Assembly (NCBI RefSeq): GCF_030317035.1
Contig: NZ_JASZYK010000001.1
Coordinates: 1,550,001 to 1,614,000, forward strand
Direction: 5' to 3'
Source of the DNA: Variovorax sp. J22G73
GTDB lineage: Bacteria > Pseudomonadota > Gammaproteobacteria > Burkholderiales > Burkholderiaceae_C
Length of the DNA stretch: 64,000 nt
Shown here: one piece after another, positions 39,339 to 48,617 of the stretch
How positions within the stretch are numbered: the stretch's first letter is position 1
Layout: each line of letters opens with the position of its first letter
Notes under the pieces: generated by a model
Told to the model about the DNA's origin: nothing
What the model saw: only the letters and a program-made list of their open reading frames with translations
Database searches by the model: none
Position numbers and translations under genes: made by a program

Positions 39339-40871
39339 TCAGCGCTTCTTGCTGCCGAAGATCCCGCCCAGCACGCCGCGCAAGATCTCCTTGCCCACCG
39401 ACGTGCCCATGGTGCGCACCGCCGACTTGGCCATGGTCTGCACCAGGCCGTCGTGCTTGGCGCCGCGTGGGCCGGTGGTGCCGAACAGCATGTCGTTCAG
39501 CATGCCGCCCATGCCGGAGCCCGACGATTCCGCCGCGGGCTTGTCGCCGGGCAGGGTGGCCGGGGCGTTCGGCGCGTTCGGCGCGCCGGGCGCGCTGTCG
39601 GCGCGGCCCTTGAGCTTTTCGTAGGCCGACTCGCGGTCGACCGTTTTCTCGTAGACGCCTGCAACCAGCGAGCCCGCGATCAACGCCTTGCGCTGGTCGG
39701 GCGTGATGGGGCCGAGCTGGCTGCCCGGCGGCAGCACGAACACGCGCTCGGTCACGCTGGGGCGGCCCTTGTCGTCCAGGAAGCTCACCAGCGCCTCGCC
39801 CACGGCGAGTTCGGTGATGGCGGTCTCGATGTCCAGCCCCGGCTTCTGGCGCATGGTGCTGGCCGCGGCCTTCACGGCCTTCTGGTCGCGCGGGGTGAAG
39901 GCGCGCAGCGCGTGCTGCACGCGGTTGCCGAGCTGGGCGAGCACCGAATCGGGGATGTCCAGCGGGTTCTGCGTAACGAAATACACGCCCACGCCCTTGG
40001 AGCGCACCAGGCGCACCACCAGCTCGATGCGCTCCACCAGTGCCTTGGGCGCCTCGTTGAACAGCAGGTGGGCCTCGTCGAAGAAGAAGGCGAGCACGGG
40101 CTGCTCGGGGTCGCCGATTTCGGGCAGCTGCTCGAACAGCTCCGACAGCATCCACAGCAGGAAGGTGGCGTACAGCCGCGGCGAATTCATGAGCTTGTCG
40201 GCCGCCAGGATGTTGATGACACCCTTGCCGCCCACGGTCTGCATGAAGTCGGCGATGTTGAGCATCGGCTCGCCGAAGAATTTCTCGCCGCCCTGGGTCT
40301 CGATCTGCAGCAGCCCGCGCTGGATGGCACCCACGCTGGCCGCGCTGATGTTGCCGTACTGCGTGGTGAACTGGCTGCTGTTCTCGCCCACGTACTGCAG
40401 CATGGCGCGCAGGTCTTTCAGGTCGAGCAGCAGCAGGCCGTTGTCATCGGCGATCTTGAACACCAGGTTCAGCACGCCGGCCTGGGTTTCGTTCACGTCG
40501 AGCATGCGGCCCAGCAGCAGCGGGCCCATGTCGGAAATGGTGGCCCGCACCGGGTGGCCCTGTTCGCCGAACACGTCCCACAGGGTGACGGGGCAGGCCG
40601 AGGGCTCGGGCACGTCGATGCCGCGTTCCTTCAGCGTGGCGGCCAGCTTGGCGCTGGTGGCGCCCTTCTGGCTGATGCCGGTGAGGTCGCCCTTGACGTC
40701 GGCCATGAACACCGGCACGCCGATGCTCGAAAGCTTCTCGGCCATGGTCTGCAGGGTGACGGTTTTTCCGGTGCCGGTGGCGCCGGTGATGAGGCCGTGG
40801 CGGTTGGCCAGGCCGGGAAGAAGTGCACACTCGATGCTCTCGTGCCGTGCGATCAGAAGAGGGTCGGCCAT
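39339..40871 (-). CDS. HerA-like/DUF853 (YjgR family) P-loop ATPase
   Basis: The 510-residue protein has Walker A GATGTGKT (residues 29-36), Walker [12 protein letters not shown], an arginine-finger-like [11 protein letters not shown] region and the family C-terminal glycine/basic tail (GGIFGSKKR). DUF853 proteins are HerA/FtsK-related ATPases of unknown cellular role. A low-complexity Pro/Ala/Asn stretch lies around 425-455. No NurA nuclease is adjacent. Confidence 0.9.
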   Translation of the reverse strand: MADPLLIARHESIECALLPGLANRHGLITGATGTGKTVTLQTMAEKLSSIGVPVFMADVKGDLTGISQKGATSAKLAATLKERGIDVPEPSACPVTLWDVFGEQGHPVRATISDMGPLLLGRMLDVNETQAGVLNLVFKIADDNGLLLLDLKDLRAMLQYVGENSSQFTTQYGNISAASVGAIQRGLLQIETQGGEKFFGEPMLNIADFMQTVGGKGVINILAADKLMNSPRLYATFLLWMLSELFEQLPEIGDPEQPVLAFFFDEAHLLFNEAPKALVERIELVVRLVRSKGVGVYFVTQNPLDIPDSVLAQLGNRVQHALRAFTPRDQKAVKAAASTMRQKPGLDIETAITELAVGEALVSFLDDKGRPSVTERVFVLPPGSQLGPITPDQRKALIAGSLVAGVYEKTVDRESAYEKLKGRADSAPGAPNAPNAPATLPGDKPAAESSGSGMGGMLNDMLFGTTGPRGAKHDGLVQTMAKSAVRTMGTSVGKEILRGVLGGIFGSKKR

Positions 40872-40922
40872 AAGGGTGCTCCGGGTCGTATCGAAACGGG
40901 CAGTCTAATCAAGCGGCACTCC

Positions 40923-40967
40923 TATAATCCACGGCCGCACGGTAGTTCCGGAAAAAGTTTCAGGAGG
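40923..40967 (+). promoter_or_regulatory. Likely -10 and ribosome site of the arylpolyene-type operon
   Basis: A perfect TATAAT (40923-40928) has no clear -35 partner. CAGGAGG (40961-40967) stands five bases before the TTG that starts the acyl carrier protein gene; it supports that unusual start codon. Confidence 0.55.
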
Positions 40968-40972
40968 TTTTT

Positions 40973-41284
40973 TTGTCATCGACTGCTCAGCCCCCCATTC
41001 CCGCCACTGGCGACGCCTCCGAACAGTCGCCCATTGAAAAAGAGCTGGCCGTGCTGCTCGTGAATGCGCTGAACCTCGAGGTCGCGCCCGAGGACATCGT
41101 TCCCACCGACCCGCTGTACGGCGAAGGCCTGGGACTCGACTCGATCGACATCCTCGAAGTGGCGCTCGAAGTCTCGCGGCGCTACGGCTTCCAGCTGCGT
41201 TCGGACGACGAACGCAACCAGCAGATCTTCCAGTCGCTGCGCACGCTCGCGACCCACGTCGCCGAGCATCGCGTCGCTTCCTGA
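40973..41284 (+). CDS. Acyl carrier protein of an arylpolyene-type cluster
   Basis: The 103-residue protein has the phosphopantetheine site GLDSIDILEV (Ser57) in a typical four-helix ACP. The TTG start is supported by a strong CAGGAGG site. The first ~20 residues are Pro/Ala/Ser-rich and not part of the fold. It carries the growing acyl chain for the ligase, dehydratases, ketoreductase and acyltransferase encoded downstream. Arylpolyene clusters normally encode two ACPs; only one is seen here. Confidence 0.9.
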   Translation: MSSTAQPPIPATGDASEQSPIEKELAVLLVNALNLEVAPEDIVPTDPLYGEGLGLDSIDILEVALEVSRRYGFQLRSDDERNQQIFQSLRTLATHVAEHRVAS

Positions 41285-41289
41285 GCGTC

Positions 41290-41934
41290 ATGTCTCGATG
41301 GCGAATAGCACTCCTGCTGGTGGCAGGGGTGGCTTATGCCGGCCTCTCGCACTGGATGACGCTGTTCCACCCCACGGCCCCCTGGGCGGTGGTGGTGCTG
41401 CTGGGCCCGCTCTGGCTCGCCGCCATGGGCTTTGCCGCCAGCTGGTTCGGCCGATGGGGCTTCGTGGCCGCGGCCGCGCTGGGCGTGGGCGGTTTCTCGC
41501 TCGTGTTCCTCGGTGAAGCCGGCGACCCCAACCGCCTGTACGTGCTGCAGCACGTGGCCATCAACAGCGTGCTGTGCGGCTGGTTCGGCTCCACGCTGCG
41601 CGGCCGGGGCCTGCCGCTGATCACCCAGTTCGCCCAGCGGGTGCACCCGCTCAAGGGGCACATGCTGGCGTACACCACGCAGCTGACACGCATCTGGACC
41701 GGCTTCTTCGCGCTGGTGGTGGCGTTGTCGGTCGTGCTGTATTTCACCCGGCCGTTCGCCGACTGGTCGCTGTTCGCGAACCTGCTGTGCCCCGTGATGG
41801 TGGGCCTGCTGTTCGTGGGCGAGCACCTGGTGCGCTACCGGCTGCATCCCGAATTCGAACGCACCCGGCTGGTCGATGCCGTGCGCGCGTTCTACGGCAC
41901 ATCGTCGGTGGACTCCAGCGCCGGCGGCCAATGA
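41290..41934 (+). CDS. COG4648-type inner-membrane protein of the arylpolyene-type cluster
   Basis: The 214-residue protein has about six hydrophobic helices and resembles the COG4648 membrane protein that regularly sits between the ACP and the acyl-ACP ligase in arylpolyene/flexirubin clusters. FLGEAGDPNRLYVLQHV and VLYFTRPFADWSLFANLL are its conserved soluble loops. Its role is not established. It starts 5 bp after the ACP stop. Confidence 0.82.
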   Translation: MSRWRIALLLVAGVAYAGLSHWMTLFHPTAPWAVVVLLGPLWLAAMGFAASWFGRWGFVAAAALGVGGFSLVFLGEAGDPNRLYVLQHVAINSVLCGWFGSTLRGRGLPLITQFAQRVHPLKGHMLAYTTQLTRIWTGFFALVVALSVVLYFTRPFADWSLFANLLCPVMVGLLFVGEHLVRYRLHPEFERTRLVDAVRAFYGTSSVDSSAGGQ

Positions 41935-41950
41935 CACAGGCGCTGCCCGC

Positions 41951-43678
41951 GTGACGACAGACACTTCAGACCACACCGGCAGCGACCTGCTGCCGCTGCT
42001 CGCGGACCGCGACCTCGACGCCCCCCTGGCTTGGCGCGCCGGCGTGCCCGTCAGCGCGCGCCAGTTCCTGGCCGACGTGGCCCGCTTCGCCCCCACGCTG
42101 CCCGACCAGGGCCCGGCCGTGAACGTGTGCGGCGACCGCTACGCCTTCGCCGTGAGCCTGTGCGCCGCGCTGGTGCGCGGCCATGCCAGCCTGCTGCCGC
42201 CCGACGCGCGGCCCGACACGCTGGCGCGGCTGCTCGAATCCGGCGGCCCGACGCTTTTCGCGCTGGCCGACGACGCCAAGCTGCAGACGCCTGGCATGCA
42301 CCGCGTGCTGATCGAAGACCGCTCCAGCCCCGAAGGCAACGACGGCGGCGGGGTGCCGCGCGTGGATGGCGCCATGCATGCGGTGAGCCTGCTCACCTCC
42401 GGCTCCACCGGCGTGCCGCAACCGCACGCCAAGAGCTGGCGCACCCTGGTGGGCGACGTGCAGGTGGCCGTGAAGCGGCTGTGCCGCGTGCTCGACCGGC
42501 CCACGCTCGAGGGCGTGACGCTGGTGGCCACGGTGCCGGTGCAGCACAGCTACGGGCTCGAATCGTCGGCGCTGCTGGCCATGCTGGGCGGCGCCGCGTT
42601 CGAAAGCGGCCGGCCCTTCTTCCCGGCCGACGTGGCGCAAACGCTGGCCTCGGTGCCGCGCCCGCGCGCGCTGGTGACCACGCCGTTCCACCTGAAGACG
42701 CTGCTGCTCTCGGGCATCGCGCTGCCGCCGGTCGACCTCATTCTTTCGGCGACCGCGCCGCTATCGCCGCAGCTCGCGCTGCAGGCCGAGCAGGCCATGG
42801 GCGCCGTGCTGCTCGAAATCTACGGCAGCACCGAGTCGGGGCAGGTGGCCACCCGCCGCACCACCGACAGCGAGATCTGGGAAACCTTCGGCGAAATCAC
42901 CGTGCATGCCGAGCCCGCTGACAACGGCGGCCCCGAGCGCTTCATCTTCTCCGGCGACTTCATGCCCGAGCCCACGCCCATGGCCGACGTGCTCGAGCTG
43001 CTCGACGAGCGCCGCTTCAGGCTTTTCGGCCGCGCCAACGACCTGATTCACGTCGCCGGGCGGCGCAGCTCGCTGGCGCACCTGAACTTTCACCTGAACA
43101 GCATCGCCGGCGTGGACGACGGCGCGTTCTGGCTGCCCGACGAAGTGGCCGACGGCGTGGTGCGCCCAGTGGCCTTCGTGGTGGCGCCGACGCTGTCCGC
43201 GGGCGAGATCATCGCGGCGCTGCGCCAGCGGCTGGAGGCCGTGTTCGTGCCCCGGCGCGTGGTGCAGGTCAAGTCGTTTCCGCGCGAAGGCACGGGCAAG
43301 CTCACCGTGCGGGCGCTGCGCGAGTTCGCGCTGGCCCAGCTCGCCGAAGATGACACCCCGGTGCAGATGGCTTACGCCGTGCCGGCCGACCACCCGGTTT
43401 TCGCCGGTCATTTCCCGGGCCAGCCGCTGCTGCCGGGCGCGCTGGTGCTGGCCGAGGTGATGGAGGCCATTCGCCGCGTGCCGGCGCTCACGGCGCGGCT
43501 GGGGGCCAACCCCACGCTGGCCGCGGCCAAGTTTCTTTCGCCTGTGCGGCCCGGCAGCACGCTGTCGATCGAGCTGCACCCGGAGGCCGGCGCCGGTCGC
43601 GGCGTGCGCTTCGACGTGCGCTGCAACGGCGTGGTGGCTGTCACCGGCCGCTGGACCGCCGTGCAAGAGTCCGTGTGA
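41951..43678 (+). CDS. Acyl-ACP/CoA ligase fused to a hotdog 3-hydroxyacyl-ACP dehydratase
   Basis: The 575-residue protein has two parts. Residues about 1-460 form an AMP-dependent ligase with the P-loop LLTSGSTGVPQPHAKSW and IYGSTESGQV. Residues about 470-575 form a FabZ/FabA-like hotdog domain with FAGHFPGQPLLPGALVL. In canonical arylpolyene clusters these are usually separate adjacent genes (ApeH and ApeI types). The ligase would load an aromatic or acyl starter onto the ACP, and the dehydratase would make the double bonds. The GTG start 16 bp after the previous stop is inferred from the ORF; the precise N-terminus is uncertain. Confidence 0.85.
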   Translation: MTTDTSDHTGSDLLPLLADRDLDAPLAWRAGVPVSARQFLADVARFAPTLPDQGPAVNVCGDRYAFAVSLCAALVRGHASLLPPDARPDTLARLLESGGPTLFALADDAKLQTPGMHRVLIEDRSSPEGNDGGGVPRVDGAMHAVSLLTSGSTGVPQPHAKSWRTLVGDVQVAVKRLCRVLDRPTLEGVTLVATVPVQHSYGLESSALLAMLGGAAFESGRPFFPADVAQTLASVPRPRALVTTPFHLKTLLLSGIALPPVDLILSATAPLSPQLALQAEQAMGAVLLEIYGSTESGQVATRRTTDSEIWETFGEITVHAEPADNGGPERFIFSGDFMPEPTPMADVLELLDERRFRLFGRANDLIHVAGRRSSLAHLNFHLNSIAGVDDGAFWLPDEVADGVVRPVAFVVAPTLSAGEIIAALRQRLEAVFVPRRVVQVKSFPREGTGKLTVRALREFALAQLAEDDTPVQMAYAVPADHPVFAGHFPGQPLLPGALVLAEVMEAIRRVPALTARLGANPTLAAAKFLSPVRPGSTLSIELHPEAGAGRGVRFDVRCNGVVAVTGRWTAVQESV

Positions 43679-44700
43679 TGAAGCACACGGATGTAGAGGC
43701 GCACGCCGTCAACGAGGCGGCCCGCGCGCGCGTGGGGCAGGGCGCAGCCGACAAGGTCGATGGCGGCGACTGGGCGCGCGCGCCCGAGCGCAGCAACATG
43801 CTGGCGCTGCGCTTCATCGTGTTCATGGCGCTGGTGTGCGGGCGCCACGTCACGCGGCTGTTGCTGCCGCCGATCGCGCTCTACTTCCTGCTGTTCGCGC
43901 CCACGCAGCGCCGGCACATCAAGCGCTACCTGTTCCGGGCCATCGGCCCGCACGCGGGCTGGCTCGACGGTTTTCGGCTGATCCACGCCTTTGCCTCCAC
44001 GGTGCTCGACCGCGTGTACTTCCTGCGCGGGCGCATGGACCTGTTCGAGCTGAGCGTGCAAGGCAACGAGCCGCTCGAAGCCGAGGCCGTCGCCGGGCGG
44101 GGTGCCTTCATGCTCGGCGCGCACGTCGGCAGCTTCGAGGTGCTGGGCGCCTGCAAGCAGCAGACCCACCAGCACCACCTGCGGCTGGCGATGCTGATGT
44201 TTCCGGACAACGCGCAACGCATCACCGCCATCCTCAACGCCATCGCGCTGCCCGAACTGCGCCCGCACGTGATCGCGCTGGGCCGGCCGCACTCCATGCT
44301 GGCGCTGCGCGACTGGCTCGACGGCGGCGGCCTGGGCGGCATGCTGGCCGACCGCACGCTGCCGGGCAGCGAAGACCAGCCCGCCTCGCAGCGCGGCAAC
44401 AGCATCGTGCTGCCGTTTCTCGGGCAGCCTGCCGCCTTCAACGACGGGCCGTTCAGGCTGGCCGCGCTGCTGCGCCGCAAGGTGTTCTTCATGGCCGGCC
44501 TGTACCGCGGGGGCGCGCGCTACGATATTCAGTTCGACCTGCTGGCCGACTTCGGCGAGCGCGTCACCGACGCCGCGGAGCGGGAACGCCGCATCCGCGC
44601 CGCGGTCGAAGCCTATGTCGCGCGCCTTGAAACCATCTGCCGCGCCTACCCCTACAACTGGTTCAACTTTCATGATTTCTGGCTCGAAGATGCGGCTTGA
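43678..44700 (+). CDS. LPLAT/HtrB-type acyltransferase of the arylpolyene-type cluster
   Basis: The 340-residue protein has a hydrophobic N-terminal segment (FIVFMALVCGR, LLLPPIALYFLLF), an LPLAT active-site motif (AHVGSFE) and the characteristic end YPYNWFNFHDFW. It probably transfers the finished polyene acyl chain to a membrane lipid or sugar carrier. The ATG overlaps the previous stop (TGATG); a GTG one codon earlier is an alternative. In E. coli-type clusters this domain can be fused to a glycosyltransferase, which is missing here. Confidence 0.85.
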   Translation: MKHTDVEAHAVNEAARARVGQGAADKVDGGDWARAPERSNMLALRFIVFMALVCGRHVTRLLLPPIALYFLLFAPTQRRHIKRYLFRAIGPHAGWLDGFRLIHAFASTVLDRVYFLRGRMDLFELSVQGNEPLEAEAVAGRGAFMLGAHVGSFEVLGACKQQTHQHHLRLAMLMFPDNAQRITAILNAIALPELRPHVIALGRPHSMLALRDWLDGGGLGGMLADRTLPGSEDQPASQRGNSIVLPFLGQPAAFNDGPFRLAALLRRKVFFMAGLYRGGARYDIQFDLLADFGERVTDAAERERRIRAAVEAYVARLETICRAYPYNWFNFHDFWLEDAA

Positions 44701-45349
44701 TCGGCTTTGCAAGGCCTTCGCGGTGGCGCTGGCCCTGGTGTCGGCGCTGGGCGCCGCGCCAGCCTGGGCGGCCTTCGACCTGCCGGAGCTGATGACGCTG
44801 CTGGCCAAGCAGAAAAGCGGCGAGGCCCGCTTCACCGAGCAGCGCTTCGTGCACGGCCTCGAAGGCCCGCTGGACGCCAGCGGCACGCTCAGCTTCGACG
44901 CGCCCGACAAGCTGGTGCGCCGCACGCTGTCGCCGCGCATCGAGACCATGGCGGTCGAGGGCAACACGCTGACGCTGTCGCGCGGCGGCCGCAACCGCAC
45001 GCTGGCGCTGGACAGCATGCCCGAGCTGCTGGGCCTGGTCGAAGCCATGCGCGGCACGCTCACCGGCGACGGCGCCACGCTGCAGCGCTACTTCAAGAGC
45101 ACGGTGACCGGCTCGGCCGCCAAGTGGACGCTCGACCTCGTGCCCATGGACAGCCGGCTCGCCGCGCAGGTGCGCAGCATGCGCATCAGCGGCCGCGCGA
45201 GCGACGTGCTGGGGCTGGACATGGAGTTCGTCGGAGGCGACCGCTCGTCGATGAACATCACGCCCGGGGCCGGAGCCACCACCCCCACGGCCCCCGCCAC
45301 GCCGGCGAACACCGCCCCGTCCGGCGCCCCCGGACGCACCACCCCGTGA
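44690..45349 (+). CDS. LolA-like outer-membrane lipoprotein carrier of the arylpolyene-type cluster
   Basis: The 219-residue product has a signal peptide (cleavage near AWA-AF) and a LolA-like fold: FTEQRFVHGLEGPLDASG, LVRRTLSPRIETM and YFKSTVTGSAAKWTLDLVP. The start at 44690 overlaps the acyltransferase by 11 bp and gives the best signal peptide; an ATG 18 bases earlier is in frame but adds polar residues. The C-terminus is a Thr/Pro/Ala tail. It would carry the lipid across the periplasm after export by the MMPL protein. Confidence 0.85.
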   Translation: MRLDRLCKAFAVALALVSALGAAPAWAAFDLPELMTLLAKQKSGEARFTEQRFVHGLEGPLDASGTLSFDAPDKLVRRTLSPRIETMAVEGNTLTLSRGGRNRTLALDSMPELLGLVEAMRGTLTGDGATLQRYFKSTVTGSAAKWTLDLVPMDSRLAAQVRSMRISGRASDVLGLDMEFVGGDRSSMNITPGAGATTPTAPATPANTAPSGAPGRTTP

Positions 45350-47763
45350 CCGCCGCGCAGACCGACGGCCCGCCGAGCTGGTCGCGCCGGGCGGTCGTGC
45401 TGCTGGCATGGCTGCTGGTGCTGGTGTGCGGCGTGGTGGTCATCGCGCGCACGCAGATCGGCGCCGACCTGTCGGCCTTCCTGCCCAAGAGCCCCGACGT
45501 GCGCCAGCGCGTGCTCATCGAACAGCTGCAAAGCGGCGTCGCCTCGCGCACGCTCATGCTGGGCATCGAGGGCGGCACCGTGGAGCAGCGCGCCGCCGTG
45601 TCGCGCGCGGTGGGCAAGGACATGCGCGAGAGCAAGCTGTTCGACCTGGTGCAGAACGGCGACGTGAGCGACTGGAGCGAGGCGGGCGCCTGGGTGTTGC
45701 AGCACCGCTACCAGCTGTCGCCCGGCGTCACGCCCGGCCAGTTCACCGCCGAGGGGTTGCGCGACGCCATCAACGACACGCTGTCGGCGCTCGGCACGCC
45801 CGCCGGCAACGCGATCAAACCCTTGCTCGACCGCGACCCGACCGGTGAAACCCAGCGCATCGCCATGGAGCTGGTGCCCGCCAGCGCCCCGCGCAGCGAA
45901 GACGGAGTGTGGATGTCGCGCAGCGCACCGCGCGCGCTCATGATCTCGACCACGCGCGCCGCCGGCAGCGACCTCGACGCGCAGGCCATTGCCATTGCGC
46001 GCGTGCACTCCGCCTTCGAGGCGGCCACGCGCGACATGGGCGCCTCGGCGCCCAAGCTGCTGCTCAGCGGACCGCCGGTGTTCTCGGTGATGAGCCGCGA
46101 CAAGATCAAGACCGAGGCCATCCACCTCGCCGTGGTGGGCGGCATCGTGATGGGCGGGCTGCTGCTGCTGGCTTTTGCCTCGCCGCGCGCGCTGGTCATC
46201 GCCTTCCTGCCGGTGGCCACGGGCGTGGTGATCGGCACCGCGAGCGTGAGCCTGGTGTTCGGCTCGGTGCACGGGCTCACGCTGGGCTTCGGCAGCACGC
46301 TGATCGGGGAAACGGTCGACTACGCCATCTACTACCTCATCCAGGCGCGGGGCGCGGCGGTGGCCGGCACCGGCTGGCGGCGCTGGCGCGACCTGAACTG
46401 GCCCACCGTGCGGCTGGGCCTGCTGACCTCGGTGTGCGGCTTCGCGGCGCTGGTGTTCTCGGGCTTTCCGGGGCTGGCGCAGCTGGGGGTGTTCTCCATC
46501 GCGGGGCTGGTGTCCGCCGCGCTGGCCACGCGCTATGTGCTGCCGATGCTGGCGCCCGACGGCGCTACCGGCATGGGCATGCGCAGGTACATGGCGCAAC
46601 TGGCCGGCGCGCTGGTGCGCGGCCTGCCGCGCCTGCGCTGGCCGCTGGCCGCGCTGGGCGTGGCGGCGCTGGCGCTGGTGCTGTGGCAGGGCGGTCACCT
46701 GTGGCGCGCCGACCTGGGCGCCATGAGCCCGGTGCCCAAGTCGGCGCAGCAGCTCGACGAAATGCTGCGCAACGACATCGGGGCGAGCGACGGCGGCGTG
46801 CTGGTGGTGGCCTACGGCGACGACGAGCAGGCCGCGCTTCGCCACACCGAGGCCGCCGCCGCGCGGCTCGACGCGCTGGTCGACAAGGGCGAGTTGCTGG
46901 GCTATGAAACCGTCACCCGCGTGCTGCCGAGCGTGGAAACGCAAACGGCGCGCATCGCCAGCCTACCCAGCGACGAGCTGCTGCGCGCCAACCTGGCCGA
47001 GGCCACCAAGGGCATGCCGCTGCCGGCGTCGCGCCTCGGCCCGTTCCTGGCCGACGTCGATGCGGCGCGCAAGCTGCTGCCGGTGCAGCGCGCCGACCTG
47101 TCGAGCGGCCCGCTGGCCTCGGTGGTGAACACACTTATGTACGAGCGCCCGAGCGGCGGCTGGGGCACGCTGGTGGTGCTGCACCCCGGCAGCACCTTCG
47201 ACCAGGGTCGGCTCGAAACCGCGCTGGCCGGCCTGCCCGAGGTGCAGGTGGTCGACGTGGGCCGCGAACTGGCGGGCCTGTACCAGCGCTACCTGCACGA
47301 GGCCTTCGTGCAGGTGCTGCTGGGCGCGCTGGCGGTGGTGGTGCTGCTGGGCGTGTACCTGCGCTCGTGGCGCCGGCTGTTGGCCGTGTGCCAGCCGCTG
47401 CTGTTCGCGGTGGTGCTCACGCTGGGCGGCATGGCCGTGATGCAGTCGGCGCTGGGCATCCTGCACCTGGTGGGGCTGCTGCTGATCGTGGCAGTGGGCT
47501 CCAACTACGCGCTGTTCTTCGACCAGCTGCGCACCACCGGGCGCGCCGACGAAGACACGCTGGCCTCGCTGATGCTGGCCAACCTGACGACCGTGGTGTC
47601 GTTCGGGCTGATCGCCATCTCGGACATTCCGGCGCTCTCGTCCATCGGCCGGGTGGTGGCGCCGGGGGCCTTGCTGGCGCTGTTGCTGTCGGCGGCGTTC
47701 GCGCGCAGCGTGGGGCCCGCCGTGAAGGCGCCGCCTGCGAAGTCGCCCGGCGTGCAAGGCTGA
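45346..47763 (+). CDS. MMPL/RND-family lipid exporter
   Basis: The 805-residue membrane protein has the RND layout with two sets of six helices: one helix at residues about 15-38, a large periplasmic loop beginning DLSAFLPKSPDVRQR, five helices including GSTLIGETVDYAIYYL (the MMPL signature), a second periplasmic loop and a C-terminal bundle with VGSNYALFFDQLR. It probably flips or exports the arylpolyene lipid. The GTG overlaps the LolA stop (GTGA). Confidence 0.9.
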   Translation: MTAAQTDGPPSWSRRAVVLLAWLLVLVCGVVVIARTQIGADLSAFLPKSPDVRQRVLIEQLQSGVASRTLMLGIEGGTVEQRAAVSRAVGKDMRESKLFDLVQNGDVSDWSEAGAWVLQHRYQLSPGVTPGQFTAEGLRDAINDTLSALGTPAGNAIKPLLDRDPTGETQRIAMELVPASAPRSEDGVWMSRSAPRALMISTTRAAGSDLDAQAIAIARVHSAFEAATRDMGASAPKLLLSGPPVFSVMSRDKIKTEAIHLAVVGGIVMGGLLLLAFASPRALVIAFLPVATGVVIGTASVSLVFGSVHGLTLGFGSTLIGETVDYAIYYLIQARGAAVAGTGWRRWRDLNWPTVRLGLLTSVCGFAALVFSGFPGLAQLGVFSIAGLVSAALATRYVLPMLAPDGATGMGMRRYMAQLAGALVRGLPRLRWPLAALGVAALALVLWQGGHLWRADLGAMSPVPKSAQQLDEMLRNDIGASDGGVLVVAYGDDEQAALRHTEAAAARLDALVDKGELLGYETVTRVLPSVETQTARIASLPSDELLRANLAEATKGMPLPASRLGPFLADVDAARKLLPVQRADLSSGPLASVVNTLMYERPSGGWGTLVVLHPGSTFDQGRLETALAGLPEVQVVDVGRELAGLYQRYLHEAFVQVLLGALAVVVLLGVYLRSWRRLLAVCQPLLFAVVLTLGGMAVMQSALGILHLVGLLLIVAVGSNYALFFDQLRTTGRADEDTLASLMLANLTTVVSFGLIAISDIPALSSIGRVVAPGALLALLLSAAFARSVGPAVKAPPAKSPGVQG

Positions 47764-48617
47764 TGGGAAAATCCGCGCCCATGTCTTCCGCACACGCCCC
47801 GACGCCCGCCGAATCGCGCGAATCCTGGCCCTGGCCCACGGCCATCCGGGCCAGCGCGGCGTGGCATGTGGCGGCCATCGGCGCGGGCGTGCTGGTGCCG
47901 GGCGCGCTGCCCTGGGCCGTGGGCGCCATCGTGCTGAACCACGCGCTGATCACCGGCGCCGGCCTCACGCCGCGCAGCAGCCTGCTCGGCCCCAACGTCA
48001 CGCGGCTGCCCGAGGCGGCCGCGGCGCGGCGCGAAGTGGCGATCACCATCGACGACGGCCCCGAGCCCGAGGTGACACCGCGCGTGCTCGACCTGCTGGA
48101 CGCGCACGGCCAGCGCGCCACCTTCTTCTGCATCGCCGAGCGCGTGCTGGCGCACCCCGAACTGGCGCGCGAGATCGTGGCGCGGGGCCACAGCATCCAG
48201 AACCACACGGCGCGGCACCGGCACAATTTTTCATTCCTGGGCCCGCGCGGGTTCGCCGCCGAGATCGCACGGGCGCAGGACATCGTGAGCGACGTCACCG
48301 GCCAGCGCCCGACCTGTTTCCGCGCGCCGGCCGGCCTGCGCAACCCGTTTCTCGAACCCGTGCTGCACCGGCTCGGCCTCTCGCTGGTGAGCTGGACGCG
48401 CCGCGGCTTCGACACGCGCGAAGGCGACGCCGCCAAGGTGATGGCGCGCCTGGCCCGCGACCTGCAGGCCCGCGACATCCTGTTGCTGCACGACGGCAAC
48501 GCCGCGCGCACCGCCGCGGGACAACCCGTTTTGCTGGAGGTATTGCCCTTGTTGCTCGAACGCCTGCGCGCCGATGGACTGCGCGCCGTGACCCTGCCCG
48601 AAGGAATGAAGCCATGA
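47763..48617 (+). CDS. Polysaccharide deacetylase (NodB family) in the arylpolyene-type cluster
   Basis: The 284-residue protein has one N-terminal hydrophobic segment (about residues 30-60) and a NodB domain with TIDDGPEPEV, the metal site HSIQNHTARHRH, FRAPAG and LLLHDG. Such enzymes remove N- or O-acetyl groups from carbohydrates. Canonical arylpolyene clusters lack this gene; here it stands between the exporter and the methyltransferase, where other clusters carry a ketosynthase. The ATG at 47763 overlaps the exporter stop (TGATG); the Met six codons later is an alternative. Confidence 0.85.
   Translation: MGKSAPMSSAHAPTPAESRESWPWPTAIRASAAWHVAAIGAGVLVPGALPWAVGAIVLNHALITGAGLTPRSSLLGPNVTRLPEAAAARREVAITIDDGPEPEVTPRVLDLLDAHGQRATFFCIAERVLAHPELAREIVARGHSIQNHTARHRHNFSFLGPRGFAAEIARAQDIVSDVTGQRPTCFRAPAGLRNPFLEPVLHRLGLSLVSWTRRGFDTREGDAAKVMARLARDLQARDILLLHDGNAARTAAGQPVLLEVLPLLLERLRADGLRAVTLPEGMKP

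Noticed and set aside
45088..46944. 618-codon antisense frame within the MMPL exporter gene
   Set aside because: His/Gln/Arg-rich shadow of a gene with clear MMPL motifs.
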